The notes beneath the pieces are model-generated. The model saw only the letters and a program-made list of their open reading frames with translations, had not been told where the DNA came from and did no database searches. Positions 53,613-63,946 of a stretch of 64,000 bases of DNA are shown here, piece after piece. The number at the start of each line of letters is the position of its first letter. The first letter of the stretch is position 1. This DNA is from Pyropia yezoensis (taxonomy: Eukaryota > Rhodophyta > Bangiophyceae > Bangiales > Bangiaceae), in contig CM020618.1 of the NCBI GenBank assembly GCA_009829735.1, forward strand, positions 10,631,119-10,695,118, read 5' to 3'. A program made the position numbers and the translations under genes.

Positions 53613-54214
53613 GTGCAGCTTTCTATGACGTTAGATGAAAGGCGAACGATGTGTTTGATGCTGAGCACAGCGCGGGAGGTGTCTGGAAAATGTAGCAGAG
53701 TGAGGGGTTTTGAAGCAGGTTGTAGGGGGGTGTCGCGACCGTTTGCGTGGCCGCCGCGGCGGCTCGGCGCTCCCCCCCCCCCACCGCCCCCCCTCCGTCC
53801 GTGTGCGCGCTGCGGGAGGGCGCGTGCCCCCCTGCCGGTGCACCCGCTGGTGTCTGGTCCTGTCGGCGCATGGCGACCGGGGCGCCACCGTCGCTGCCCC
53901 AGCAGACGCGGGCGAGGACCCCCGCCGTGGGCATGTGGGGAAGGCAACGCGTGCCGGGCGTGGGGGGGGGGTCGGCCGACAGGCGGCGCGGCGTGTCACA
54001 CGGCGGGCGAGCTCCCCCCCAACAGCGGTAAAGAACCACCACAGCAAACGCATGCGGCAGCCACACTACCCCTGACCCCCCCCCCCCCCCCCCCCCCCCC
54101 CCCGCGTCCCTGCCCGGCATGCCCCTCTGTCTCCGTTTTGGCGTCACCCGCCGCCGCGCGGTCCCACCGGCGACGCCGCGCCGGCCGCCGCCCCCCCGCC
54201 CCCCCCCACCCCCG
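53613..54214. other. Non-coding GC-rich part of the candidate MULE
   Basis: No gene is recognised. It includes the 28-base C run at 54076-54103. Confidence 0.45.
54076..54103. repeat. C28 homopolymer
   Basis: Twenty-eight consecutive C, the longest homopolymer noticed in the window. It reads as poly-G on the minus strand. Confidence 0.95.
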
Positions 54215-54949
54215 TCAGCCGTTCCAGGCGAGCCGGTAGGGTGCGACGGCGGCGGCGAGGAAGGCGGCGTGCGCGGCGAGGCGGGTGTAGGCGGCGGGCG
54301 CGTGCGGGCCACACGCGGGGGGGGGGGGGGCGGGGAGGGGGTGCGCGACGCCGAGGAAAGAGAGGTCGGCGGCGGGGGGGTAGGCCAGGACCGCCAGGGG
54401 GGCGCCTTGGTCGGCTGCGTTGGGGGGGGGGGGGTGACGCGAAGAGGGGCGGCACAGGCGGGAGAAGGGGGAACGGGGGGGGGGGAGGAAGAGCGCGGCA
54501 CGGGACAAGCGGGGCGAGGAAGGCGCCGCAAGGGATCCTGGTCGTGGGATAGTCACGGCGGTCCCCGCCGCGGCCCGCCGTCCGCGCCGCCACCGTCTGC
54601 CCGACGACGCGCGGCGGGTGGGGCGGCGACCGGCCGCTCTCCCCACCACCCCCCCCCCGACCATCCTCCGCTACGCCGCGACGCGCCCCCCCCCCCCCCC
54701 AACGTACCCACACACGCCCCCGGCTCTTGCGCAGGCACAAATCCAGTCGTCCCCGCCACCCCCCCCCCCCCCCCCCCGCGCACGCGGCGGCGGCAACGAC
54801 CGTCTGGCCCGCGAGCGTCAGGTTCGTGTCCCCCCCCCCCCACCCGCCCCCCCCCCGCCCCCGCCGCGGGTCCGCCGCCGCCCACCCGCCCACCACCGCC
54901 GGCCGCCCCGGCGGCGGCGCCGCCCCCCGCCGCGCTGGCTTGACGGCAT
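54215..54949 (-). pseudogene. Unknown minus-strand coding segments broken at G runs
   Basis: Possible start at the ATG at 54949 (MPSSQRGGG). Segments with the local G/C-ending codon pattern follow in different frames: DTNLTLAGQTVVAAAACAG, VAGTTGFVPAQEPGACVG, RVVGQTVAARTAG, and a C-terminal part ADQGAPLAVLAYPPAADLSF to APYRLAWNG, ending in TGA at 54215-54217. Each switch coincides with a run of 8 or more G or C. No family is recognised. It lies inside the inverted repeats of the candidate MULE, on the strand opposite the transposase, and could be a captured host fragment. Confidence 0.3.
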
Positions 54950-55286
54950 GCTTCGTTTGGTAGGGTCCCAGCGCCAGGCGCCCACAGAACGAGCAAGAAG
55001 AGCGCGCGCGTCAGGGTTACAAGGGTTCCCCCCTGGGAGCGAGGGCGCGCGCCTGCGCCAGCGCGCGCCTGCGCCAGCGCGCGCGCGCGTCGTCGGAGGG
55101 CGCGGGAACTGGTCGCCGTGCGTGCGCGCGAAAAGTGGTCGGGACGCGCGCGCGCGAGCGCGGGACGCGCGCGCGCGAGCGTGTGACGCATTGCAAGTGG
55201 CATCTGAACCCCACGTCACCCCATGCTATACCTGAGAGTTCTCCAGCAACTCCGTCGTGGCCGATGAAATTGGATGCCCCTGGTTG

Positions 55287-55359
55287 ACCGTGCACCTGAA
55301 CCCCACCTCTCATTTCAATCTGAACCCCACCCCCATCCCGGGCCCGGTCTTTCAACGGC
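55287..55359. repeat. Right inverted repeat of the candidate MULE
   Basis: Reverse complement resembles 49981-50060, with two GTGGGGTTCAG motifs about 30 bp apart. A third similar motif lies outside at 55204-55215. Confidence 0.5.
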
Positions 55360-55446
55360 CCATGTGCCATGCACGACCAACGATGCCGGATAATTCTGGT
55401 AACCTAAGCATCTCATTGGGTATCCTAGTCGGGCCTCGCCCACCAC

Positions 55447-55503
55447 GGGCGGCTGCTGGCCTGTCGTTAGGGACCGCCTCTAACGACAGGCCAGGAGCCG
55501 CCC
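55447..55503. repeat. Strong hairpin, 24-bp stem and 9-nt loop
   Basis: Arms 55447-55470 and 55480-55503 (GGGCGGCT.CTGGCCTGTCG type) are complementary at 23 of 24 positions. It lies 88 bp outside the right MULE repeat. Confidence 0.92.
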
Positions 55504-56926
55504 ATCTCTCGCCAATGGATTGCGGTGCTTAGCACGCACCGGCGCGGGTCCCACGTCGGTTGAGAATTTTGTTACGTGTCGACGGCTTTGTCCAGCCGGT
55601 TTGTTGCCTTTTGCAACTGTAGAGATGCAGTTGAAGGCCTTAAGCCTCCGATGTTGTAATTGCATGAGCAACTCGGGAGGCATCACACAATTGTATACAC
55701 GCCTGACCCCTACTCTGTGGCCACCAAGTCGACCATTGTCCCCGACTGTTTCCTACTATGTCGCCACCGACGTGACCCCTGCCGCCCACCGAATCGGCGC
55801 TGCCACCCCCGCTGCCACCGAGGCCACTGGCTGGCCGCCGCAGGCCGCCGCTGCCGCCACCGCCGCTGCCGGCTGGCGACGGGCCACCGGCCGCTGCCGC
55901 CCCCGGCTGGTAGCCGCCCCTCCGCCGCGACCGCTCCCGGCCGGCCGCCGCCAGCACTGCAGCCAGCTGGCCAGGGCCCTCCAGGTGCTTCCCGCCCGCT
56001 TGCCGCCGCCGCCGCCGCCGCTACCGGCGGCGGCGGCGGCGGCGCCGGCTCTTGGCTGCTAGCGGCGGCAGCGGCGGCGCGGCCATCGCCGCGGCCGCCG
56101 CCGCCGGCTGGTCCCTGTCCACCCTCCACCACAACCGCCGCCGCCGGTTGGCCGTCGGCTAGCTGCAGCCAGCCCGTCGCCGCCGCGCCCGCCGCCGCCA
56201 GCCCCGCCAGCTGGCCGCTCCCCGCCTACCGCTACTGCAGCCGCCGCTGCCGCCGTCGCCACTGCCGTCGCTACCGCCGCAGCCGCTGCCGCCGCCGTCG
56301 CCGCCGCCGCGGACAACGCCACCGCCGGCCAGTCTCTGTTCGCCCGGCGCCGGTGCCGGCGCCGGTGCCGCCGCCACTGCCGCGGCTGCCTCCGCCAGCT
56401 CGTCCCTGCCTGCACCCCGCCGCTGCCGCCGCCGCCGGCTGGCCATTGGCTGGCCGCTGCCCCGCCACCGCCGCCGACAGCTACTCCAGCTGGCGGCTCC
56501 CCGGCCGGCGCTGCCTCCGCTGCCGCCACCGCCGCCGCCGCCGACGCTGCTGCCGCCGCCGCCGCCTCCGTCGCTATCGCCGCCGGCCCCGCCGCGGCGG
56601 CCGCCGCCACTTTAGTACCACCGCGGCCGCCGCCGCCACCGTGACCGTCAGCGGGCCGCTCCCAGACCGGGGCTGCCGCTGCCGCCGGCTGGCAGCTGCC
56701 CAGAGTGCTTCTCAAGGAGCTTTCTATTGCTCCAGGTTTGTCTCCGACCGCCACGTCACTTTCAACTCTAAGAAACAATATTAACTACATGCGGTATGTT
56801 TGTATGCAAATTAGTAATATTTCAACGTGAATGTGCCAATCAGTGACGGATATGCTGTACTATATGGGCTATCTATGCGGATATCAAGATTCAAGATTCA
56901 AAAAAGTTCGTTGGTCGTGCATGGTA
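55504..56926. repeat. GCC-rich imperfect-repeat block (about 55790-56700)
   Basis: Roughly 900 bp of imperfect GCC/GCT triplets interspersed with GGCTGGC-type motifs (CCGCCGGCTGGCC recurs several times). It stays open in one plus frame for 374 codons, giving an Arg/Pro/Ala-rich translation with no domain. It is more likely a degenerate satellite or trinucleotide-expanded region than a gene. Ordinary-composition DNA flanks it. Confidence 0.6.
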
Positions 56927-57388
56927 TTGCTCTTCTCCCAATTTTGGCCGATCCGGACAAGAACAACACTGCATGAACAACTGTGTGAGCCAATCGCGTG
57001 CTGGCAGGTGAGAGCGAGCCAATCGCGTGCTCTAGGAGCCCGATCGCCCTGAGCAGATGATTGGCTGCAGCCACAGTGGGCCTCTTACCAATCGCTGATT
57101 GGTCGAAGCACTGTTGTTCTCTCGGCTGAGATCGCCGAAGATCCCCCCCACATGGACTCGTTCCTCTCAGGAACAGTTGTCCAGCTTTCCTTGTTGTCTG
57201 TTCCACTCGGGTTCTCCCCTCCATGTGCTCGGAGTCCCGGTAAAGTCGCAGATCTTGCCGTTTGCACAACATTGGAGGCTGATTCAGAGCTCTCATTGGT
57301 CAGAGAGGCATCCTGTGAGGCATGTCATTGGTCAGTGGACTGTTGTTCTTGTTCATGTCCGGATTGGCCAAAATTGGGAGAACTGCAA
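56927..57388. mobile_element. 462-bp MITE with TA-flanked inverted repeats
   Basis: Ends TTGC(T/A)(C/G)TTCTCCCAATTTTGGCC(G/A)ATCCGGACA are inverted at the two sides and flanked by TA (56925-56926 and 57389-57390). The inside has no coding capacity, but carries repeated CCAATC and GATTGG boxes, including two copies of GAGCCAATCGCGTGCT. Size, ends and TA fit a non-autonomous Tc1/mariner-type element. Confidence 0.78.
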
Positions 57389-58175
57389 TATATGGGCCTT
57401 CAACTGCGGGTGCCGCATCCCCTGCCTTTGCCGCAATTGCCGCTATGAACTTGTTTTCGAGTCACGAAGTCTGCAAACATGATCAGGGCGGAGGTGAGAG
57501 AGGTCACCCGTCGAGGCAAACCCCGGCAGTGACGCGGACGAGGCCGATCTGGGAGGGGGTGGTGTGGTGTGGTTGTGTAGGCCGCCGCGGTGCGACACCC
57601 CATTGGTGAAGCCGTGCCGCGGACCGCGGCGGCGGCGGTGGCCAGCGGGGCCTGCGGCAGCCGTCGCGGCCGCGGCGGCAGAGCCCACCGCGGCGGGCAC
57701 CGCAGCCAGCCAGCCGCGCGCCGACGGGCCCCCAATGCATGGACGTTGGGGAGGGGGCGGTGCCCACCCGCCCGGCGCCGTGGCGGGCGCGACCGCCGCA
57801 GCTGCCCGAGGGGACGGCCACGCCCCCGCGGCGTGCGCGGGGGCGCGGCGTGCCTGCGCCACCCCCCGCCGGCCGCCCGCCGCCCGCTTCCCATCACTCC
57901 CGCGGGCAACGCGCCTCGTGGGGGGGGGGGTGCGGGGCGCACCACCGCCAGTTTCAGGCTCGCATCGCCTCGCGCTTCGCGGCGGGCGAGCCCGCAGCGG
58001 CGGCGGCGGTGGCGGCGACGTCGCCGCCCCAACCTCCGTGGCCCGCCGACTGGGCGCACAAGAGGGGTGCCACGCGGCGCCCCCCCTGCCCCCTCCCCTT
58101 CCCTTCAGTTTCTAGGGTGTTGTCCCCGCTCCGCCCAGCAACGTCCTTCCGCTCGCCCCCACCCCCCTCGTGGCC
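57389..58175. other. Intergenic GC-rich region
   Basis: No recognised gene. Frames are Arg/Pro-rich on both strands. It contains a G10 run near 57920. Confidence 0.4.
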
Positions 58176-59181
58176 ATGGCCCGACACGGACCCGCCGCTG
58201 CGTCGGCCACCGCCGTGCGCCGCGCGCTTGGCTACCGGGCACTGCGGCTATCCCCCTGGCACACGGTCCCCTACTCAGAGCTCCTCATCACCGCCGGGGG
58301 GGGGTGCTGCTGAAGCGGCTGGGCAACCGGTGGGGGCGTGGCGGCGGTGGCGGCGGCTGGGGGGTCCCCCGCGTGGACCAAGTCACCCACGACGACGAGG
58401 GGCCGGAGTGGGGCCCCGAGGTGCGCCACTTTTGCGCCCGCACGCCGGGGGTGCCCCACCCGCACGTGTATCAGACCGTCGAGTGGTGTGACCATATGGT
58501 GCTTGTGTGCGTGGACCTGGGGCTGACGCCCGCCGCGGCCCCCGCGAGAGGTGGTGATGCTCGCGGCGGTTTGGCGACGGGCGGGAGAGAGGAGCCACTG
58601 GCGAGCGCCACCGCCGCCGGCGCGGCCGACGCGGCAGTCGGCAGCGGCCGGGCGGCGGCCAACGGTGGCGGCAATGGCGGCGGCCAACGGTGGCGGCAAT
58701 GGCGGCGGCAATGGCGGTGAAGGCGCCTTGCGGGGGCGGGGCACACCCCCGAGCACCAGAGGAACGAGTCGTTTCTGCCTTTTTGGTCGGCTTTGTGGAT
58801 CGCGGCGAGGCGGTCGCGGCGGCGGTGTCGGCGGCGGCGGGCAAGCCTGCGTACGCTACCATGGACGAGGTGATCCTCCTCGCGGCCGCCGGCCGCGCGT
58901 TCGCGGCCGGCGTGCCCGAGTGGCTGGCTGACGACACGTCCCGCTCCTGGGCGCTGATAAACCTCGCCACCACCCCGCCGCGGCTGGTGGCTGCTGCCGT
59001 TGCCGCGGCCGGGGTAGCGTGGGACGCCGGCGAGGGGACGTCGAGCAGGCAGGCGACGGCAGACGCGCTGGTGTTGGTGGTTGTTGCCCCTACGGGTGCC
59101 GTTGGTGTCCGACGGGGGGCGCTGACCACACCCCCCGCCATGCCCATCGCGGCTGCCGCCCTTCCCGAGGTGCCGACGTAG
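58176..59181 (+). pseudogene. Unknown protein-coding region with frame breaks
   Basis: The ATG at 58176 is in a strong context (GTGGCCATGGC). The first frame gives MARHGPAAASATAVRRALGY and TVPYSELLITAGG. At a G9 run (58296-58304) coding continues in a frame offset by one missing base with VLLKRLGNRWG, GVPRVDQVTHDDEGPEW, HFCARTPGVPHPHVYQT and MVLVCVDLGLTP. After a GGN-rich linker (58600-58740) a third frame carries ERVVSAFLVGFVDRG, TMDEVILLAAAGRAFAAGV, EWLADDTSRSWALIN and ends at 59181. No family is recognised with confidence. The first half has the feel of a Nudix fold (VLLKR.GNRWG), but the Nudix box is not visible. Confidence 0.35.
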
Positions 59182-62100
59182 GGGCCCCTCTGAAGGTTGA
59201 TGGCCGCGCAGGACGCCCCGGCTGATGTCGGGGGCTGCACCAGTAGGTCTGAGGGCTTCAGCTGTCGCGGGAACCAGAGAGGGGTGGCGGCAGCCGGCTT
59301 ACGGCGGCAGTTTCCGTTAGAGGCGGGCAGCTGATGGAGGTGGCCGCGCCAGGCGGCGGCAGCAGCCACACTCGGCCGGCGCGGGCGGCAGCCAGCTCCT
59401 GCGGCAGCCGGCGTGCGCGGCGGAGCGGGGCAGGCGGGTAGCGAGGGGGCGCTAGCAGTGGCAGGGGGGCCCGCGGGCGACCGGAAGCGGCCCTAGACTG
59501 CCCACAAAGGACAAGGAGGGACAAAATCCGCGCTTAGCTCCGACGGCACCAGCCTGTCCATCGCCGATGCACCGTCGCTGCCACTCTGTCTGAGACTGCG
59601 GGCGGAGGCGTTGGCTTGACGGGGGCGCCTGCCAACTGGGGTTTGAAAGTGGAGAGGGGGCAGGGGAAGAATGGCCAGGGTACAAACAGACTGGCGACCG
59701 GCTTGCATGCACCGAGACTAGTGGTCGCGTGCCAGGACGGGCAAGGCATGCAAGTACGCAAGTATCAGTATCGTATTTTCAACCCCCTACCAACCACCCC
59801 AAAATTCCTCCTCCCCCCGTGCTCCCACGTGGCGCTCCCTCAAGCCACTCCCCTCGCCCAAAACCCGTTTTTTTTCCTTGATTTTGCTTGAGAACGTCCG
59901 ATACTGTGACGTGACGTGCATCTCGCCATCCCATTAGCCAGAGATTATGAAAAGTGTAAGTTTTAACACATGTGCAAATTAGCACCAATGAGAACTCCCC
60001 ACGAGCGCACAGGGCTGATCGCAAAGCTCAACGACACCTGCGCCCTGCCACCGCGAACACAGGTCGCGGGTCGGGGTGGCCACCCTTCGCCGCGCGACCG
60101 TGCCTACCCCAGCATCAGGGGGCCCACGGCGTCAGGGTGGAAGGAGGAGTCATTGCCGGGACGAGTGGCGTCGTTGGGGGGCGCATGAGCACCACACGTG
60201 GGAGACCCCCCCCCCAGTCATCTCTTCCCCAGTACCCCCTTTTTCGGACCCCCACTCCTCATTCTACCCTCTCTCATTCCGCTCCTTGTCGTAGAGGCCG
60301 CTCACCCACGGCCGCCGCCTCCCGCAGTCATTCCAGCTGCCAACACCACGACGCAACTCTGCGCTCCACCGACACGACCGCGACGATAGCAGAGTTGGCA
60401 CGTCGCGCGGCCAGGCGGAAGCCGGTTAAACAGCTGACCATCGCGGCCGTACTCTTGTCCAACTGACGCTCCCGACAACGCACACAGCGGAGACGGCCGG
60501 GCAAGGGCACAGCTCCATCCAGCTGCGCTACTGGCATGCCCACCGCCCTGTGCCCAGAGTTCGTCTTCCTTCTGTGGATTTTCTGCTTTGGCTGGCCGCG
60601 GCGGGCCGGGTTACCCACCGTCACTTGTGAGCCCTTGCCGCAGCGCAGCGCAGCGCAGCTCTCCAGACCGCACGTTGTTAAGCGCGCAGAACCCTGATGT
60701 AGCATCAAACTCCGGATTTTGGCAGAAGTATCTACACCCACGGAAGTCTCTTGAACAGCACATTAAGGCACGAACTTCCACGGGTAGGACTCATAATCGG
60801 CTATTGCTTCCGTGGGGATGAGTCTTTCTCGCATCTGCACATGCGTTTACCACCACTTTTGTGCTTCAGACTCACCTTGAGCCGAAATGGTGCCTGATTG
60901 CCCTTCCTTCCCAGGCTAATACGGGCTAATACCACGGTGGACGAACACTTGTCATGATCGTGGCGGTGTGTGCTACTTAATTGTCCACGCGGTAGTGAGA
61001 CCTTCTGTTAATTCCCCCTTCATGGTATTTCCAGCAGTAGGTCCACGAGCACAGGGACTCCGCTTGCAAGTGCAGGGCAGCTGGGCGTTCCCGTCTCCAC
61101 CCCTGTTGTCGCGAGATAATCAACCAGGCTGGTCTGGCCATGACCTGAGCACAGTCCCATCTGCTCAGGGCGGGTGCTTGTGGCACCAGCGGAAAGAACG
61201 GATGGCGCTCTCGATGAGCCTCGTTCTGTCAGTGCTAGGCGAACGCTGACTCAACGGTGGGCCCGCCGTTCACCAGTTCGCTAGCGCTCCATCCGCTCGG
61301 CCGCCGTTGAGCTACTGCTCGGGTGGCAACGTTTTCTGACGACCCCGCCCTTCCCCACCCCCACCCCCCGCCCCCCCCCCCCCCCCCCTCCCCCCCCCCC
61401 CCCCCCTTCCCTTGCCCGCACGTGTGGCACGCACCACACCCCCACCGGCACCGCGCGTCAGTCGCCTGCTTCCGCCGTCGCTGCTGTGTTTGGGACACCC
61501 CCCGCCCCCAACGCTGCCCGGGTTGGCGGCGACGGGGCGGAGGAGGGCAATTCCGCTCACGACGGTCGGTGGAGCTGAGGGACGGACGTGGGGGCAGGGT
61601 TGGCAATGTCCCCCCCCCCCCCCCCCTTCCCGCCCTTTATCTCCGGTAGCGCACGATGACGGGGTAGCGTTTTGGCGGCTCGCCGGCGGGGGCGGGTCGG
61701 CTGCCGGTGGGGTGAGGGAGGGGGGGGGGGGTGGAGGCGGCGGGGCGGGGGCAGTGCGCCATGGACGCCGCGTACTGCACCAGGCGGGGGGGGGGGGGGG
61801 GGGGGGGGACGGCCCCCTCCCCCCACCCGATTCCGCCTTGTGCTTTTCGTGCCGCCGCTGACGGCGGGCGGTGGGCCTGGGGGGGAAGGCAGAGCGGCGA
61901 CGCCGGGTGCCCCCGCCCCACACACGGCTGACAGGTGGTGAACTGCTCGGTGGGCCCCACCGTCGCGTCGGTGGTGGCGGCGGTGGCCAGCCGCCGCGGG
62001 CGCTACCGGTGGGCGTCTGCCACCGAAGTGGCCTGCCTGCCCCTCTTTCCCGCGGGGTGCGCCCGATGTGGCGGCCACAGGGTGGACGGGGAGGCCCTGC

Positions 62101-62219
62101 GGGCACTGCTAGCGTCGGTGGCCGCCGGGCGGGGTCCTCCTCCCCCCCCCGCCCCCGCCGCCAGCGCCACAGATCGGGCGCCGTGGTCGCCGCCGCCGCC
62201 CGCCTGACAGCCCGACTAG
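59182..62219. other. 3-kb region without a recognised gene
   Basis: It contains very long C and G runs (61370-61407 with interruptions; G23 at 61786-61808). Possible coding scraps (ATEVACLPLFPAGC near 62020 plus; RLVQYAASMAHCP near 61770 minus) lack support. A short GCGCA repeat is near 60645. Confidence 0.4.
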
Positions 62220-62931
62220 ACCCGCCTGGGGTGGGCCGCCCCCGCCCTGGCGTGGATCCGCGCCTCGACCGCCCCCGACGTGGCGGTGCGGGAGGTCAAG
62301 GTATGGGAAGAGGGCGTCACGATGCGGCTACTGCCAGCGGGCGGGACGGCCGCCGACGACCCTCCGTTGTGGCTCAAGGCGTGCCGCCTCGTGCCTCCCC
62401 TCCCCGTGGGGTCCTCCCCGCGGGGGGTGCGCCCTACGGGGGCCGACGAGGTGCGCCTGACGGTGCTGCTGGCCGCGCGCTTCCCGGCGCTCGTTCCCCG
62501 GGCGGTGCGGGCTGACGCGGCACGCCAGTGGATGGTGCTGGCCGACGCGGGGGAGCCCCTTGACGCGGACGCCGACATCGCGTTCGCGCAGTCGTGGGTG
62601 GATCTTATGGGCCGGGAGGGCCCCTTCCTGGCCACCTACGCGCGAGCGCAAGTCGCATCGGCAGGGATGGTGGCCGAGCTGCAGGCAGTTGGCTGCCGGG
62701 ACCTCCGACCTAACGTACTGGTAGAGGCCGTCCGCGAGGCGCTGCGGGTGGCCGCCACGCTGCTGCCGGCCCGACCTCCCGCCAGGGACGACTGGGTCTG
62801 ACGAGGGCGACGCGTCGCCACTCGCCATGGGGGAGGACCTCCTCGCCGTCGCTCAACAGCTGTGTGACGCGCTGGGCCGGGACACGCGGGTGCGACCGGG
62901 GGTGGTGCACCACGACCTGCATCATCAGTAA
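62220..62931 (+). pseudogene. Aminoglycoside phosphotransferase (APH)/kinase-like fragment
   Basis: The segment 62220-62801 reads AAPALAWIRASTAPDVAVRE, a VWEEGVTMRLLP strand, PLWLKACR, DEVRLTVLLAARFPALVPR and ARQWMVLADAGEPLD, ending DDWV. This is the ATP-binding lobe order of the APH/choline-kinase-like family: a Lys strand, an E-x2-L-x3-L helix before FPxxxP, and a hinge WMVLxDxG. A second frame from 62827 (MGEDLLAVAQQLCDALGRDT) leads to VVHHDLHH at 62905-62925, comparable to the family catalytic loop HGDLHxxN, then stops. The frame change and the missing remainder suggest a decayed gene, or an exon end, since GTAAAA follows the CATCATCA. The substrate is unknown. Confidence 0.45.
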
Positions 62932-63193
62932 AATGCGCCACACCATTGAGGCCCCCATCCAATGGAACCATTATGAGGCATGCCTTTATGGGATCCCTTG
63001 GTCCCATTACGAGGGGTGCCCTAATGGTGCCCTGACAGCGCGGTCCATTGGCACCGTTTTTTTTTTGAATGGTCACGTTTTTCGGAACGGGCAGATGTTT
63101 CATGGCCACGGACATTCTTTTTGATATCCTATCCAGCACACCCTCACCTACAGTGAGACTCCAGTCTCCAAGGTCCCTACCGCCGCTCCGCCG

Positions 63194-63946
63194 CTAAAAA
63201 GATGTACGCGTTGCGAGAACCAGCCGGCTGCGCGGAGGTGGGGGCACGGTCGACCAGCAAGCTACACGCGCGGCGCCTCCCTCCACGGGTCCAACCTCGC
63301 ATCCACCGTCACTAACGCCAGTCTTGCCATGCTGCGGTCCGTGCAGAACCCTTCCCTCCATGCTTCCCTCCCCACTGCCGCATGCGCCCACAAAAACTCA
63401 CTGCCGCAAACGGCGTGCCCGTCAGAAGTCGTTCCGCACCCGACCCTTGCCCCCCCCACTTACGTACCTGTCTCCATGCCCATCCACCACTCCGGGCGCT
63501 GTACCTCTGCGGAGGTATTAATGGCATGACCACATCAGCGTCCGCCGTACCGATAGGTGAACAAACATCCGTAGCCGCAAGCAGCGGCGGAGCGTGAGCG
63601 GCAGATGGCGCAGACTTCAGAAGCAACGATGGGGCAGCGGCGTTGGCAGCTGCTCCAGCCGCCTTTTGTGCCACCCCCGTCACCTCGGCCGCAGACGCCC
63701 CATCAATAAAGACCCACCCACCCTTCCACACGGCCCCCGCCGCGGCCGCCGCCAGAACCCCTCTTGTCCCCGCGCACCCCCCTTCTCCCTTCTCCACACC
63801 ACATCCCTTGCCTCAACGTCCTCGGCCATCTTCACCCCCTCGCCCATCTCCCTTACCCCTCCGTTACGGCCTCCCTCCTCGTCCCCATCCTTGTCGTCGT
63901 CCCTGCCCGAGCCCTCCTCGCTGTCCCACGCTCCCTCGCCGTCCAC
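63194..63946 (-). CDS. Unknown gene, partial, entering from the right edge (one intron)
   Basis: Two exons are visible. The upstream one ends at 63468 after GVLAAAAAGAVWKGGWVFI, DGASAAEVTGVAQKAAG, ADADVVMPLIPPQRYS and WAWRQ. A donor GTACGTAAGT starts the 136-nt intron (63332-63467), and the last exon (63331-63194, phase 0) encodes HGKTGVSDGGCEVGPVEGG to RTSF and a TAG. Upstream of about 63785 the coding frame seems to change at a G6 run, with an acidic segment (DGEGAWDSEEGSGRDDDKDG) in the other frame running toward the window edge. No family is recognised. The 5-prime end lies beyond 64000 or in that acidic frame. Confidence 0.4.

Larger units (their letters stand above)
49981..55359 (+). 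mobile_element. Candidate Mutator-like element (MULE), about 5.4 kb
   Basis: Diverged inverted repeats of about 75-80 bp lie at 49981-50060 and 55287-55359. They share GCCGTTGA at the outer ends and a repeated GGTGGGGTTC-type core ending TTCAG.TGCACGGT or similar. The MULE transposase gene (50465-53612) is inside. The expected 8-11-bp target duplication could not be seen, so the exact ends are uncertain. The interval also carries about 1.7 kb of very GC-rich sequence unlike the transposase gene (53613-55286), possibly captured host DNA. Confidence 0.55.

Noticed and set aside
55660-56784. 374-codon plus-strand gene
   Set aside because: The frame consists almost entirely of GCC-repeat translation and has no conserved domain; reported as a repeat instead.
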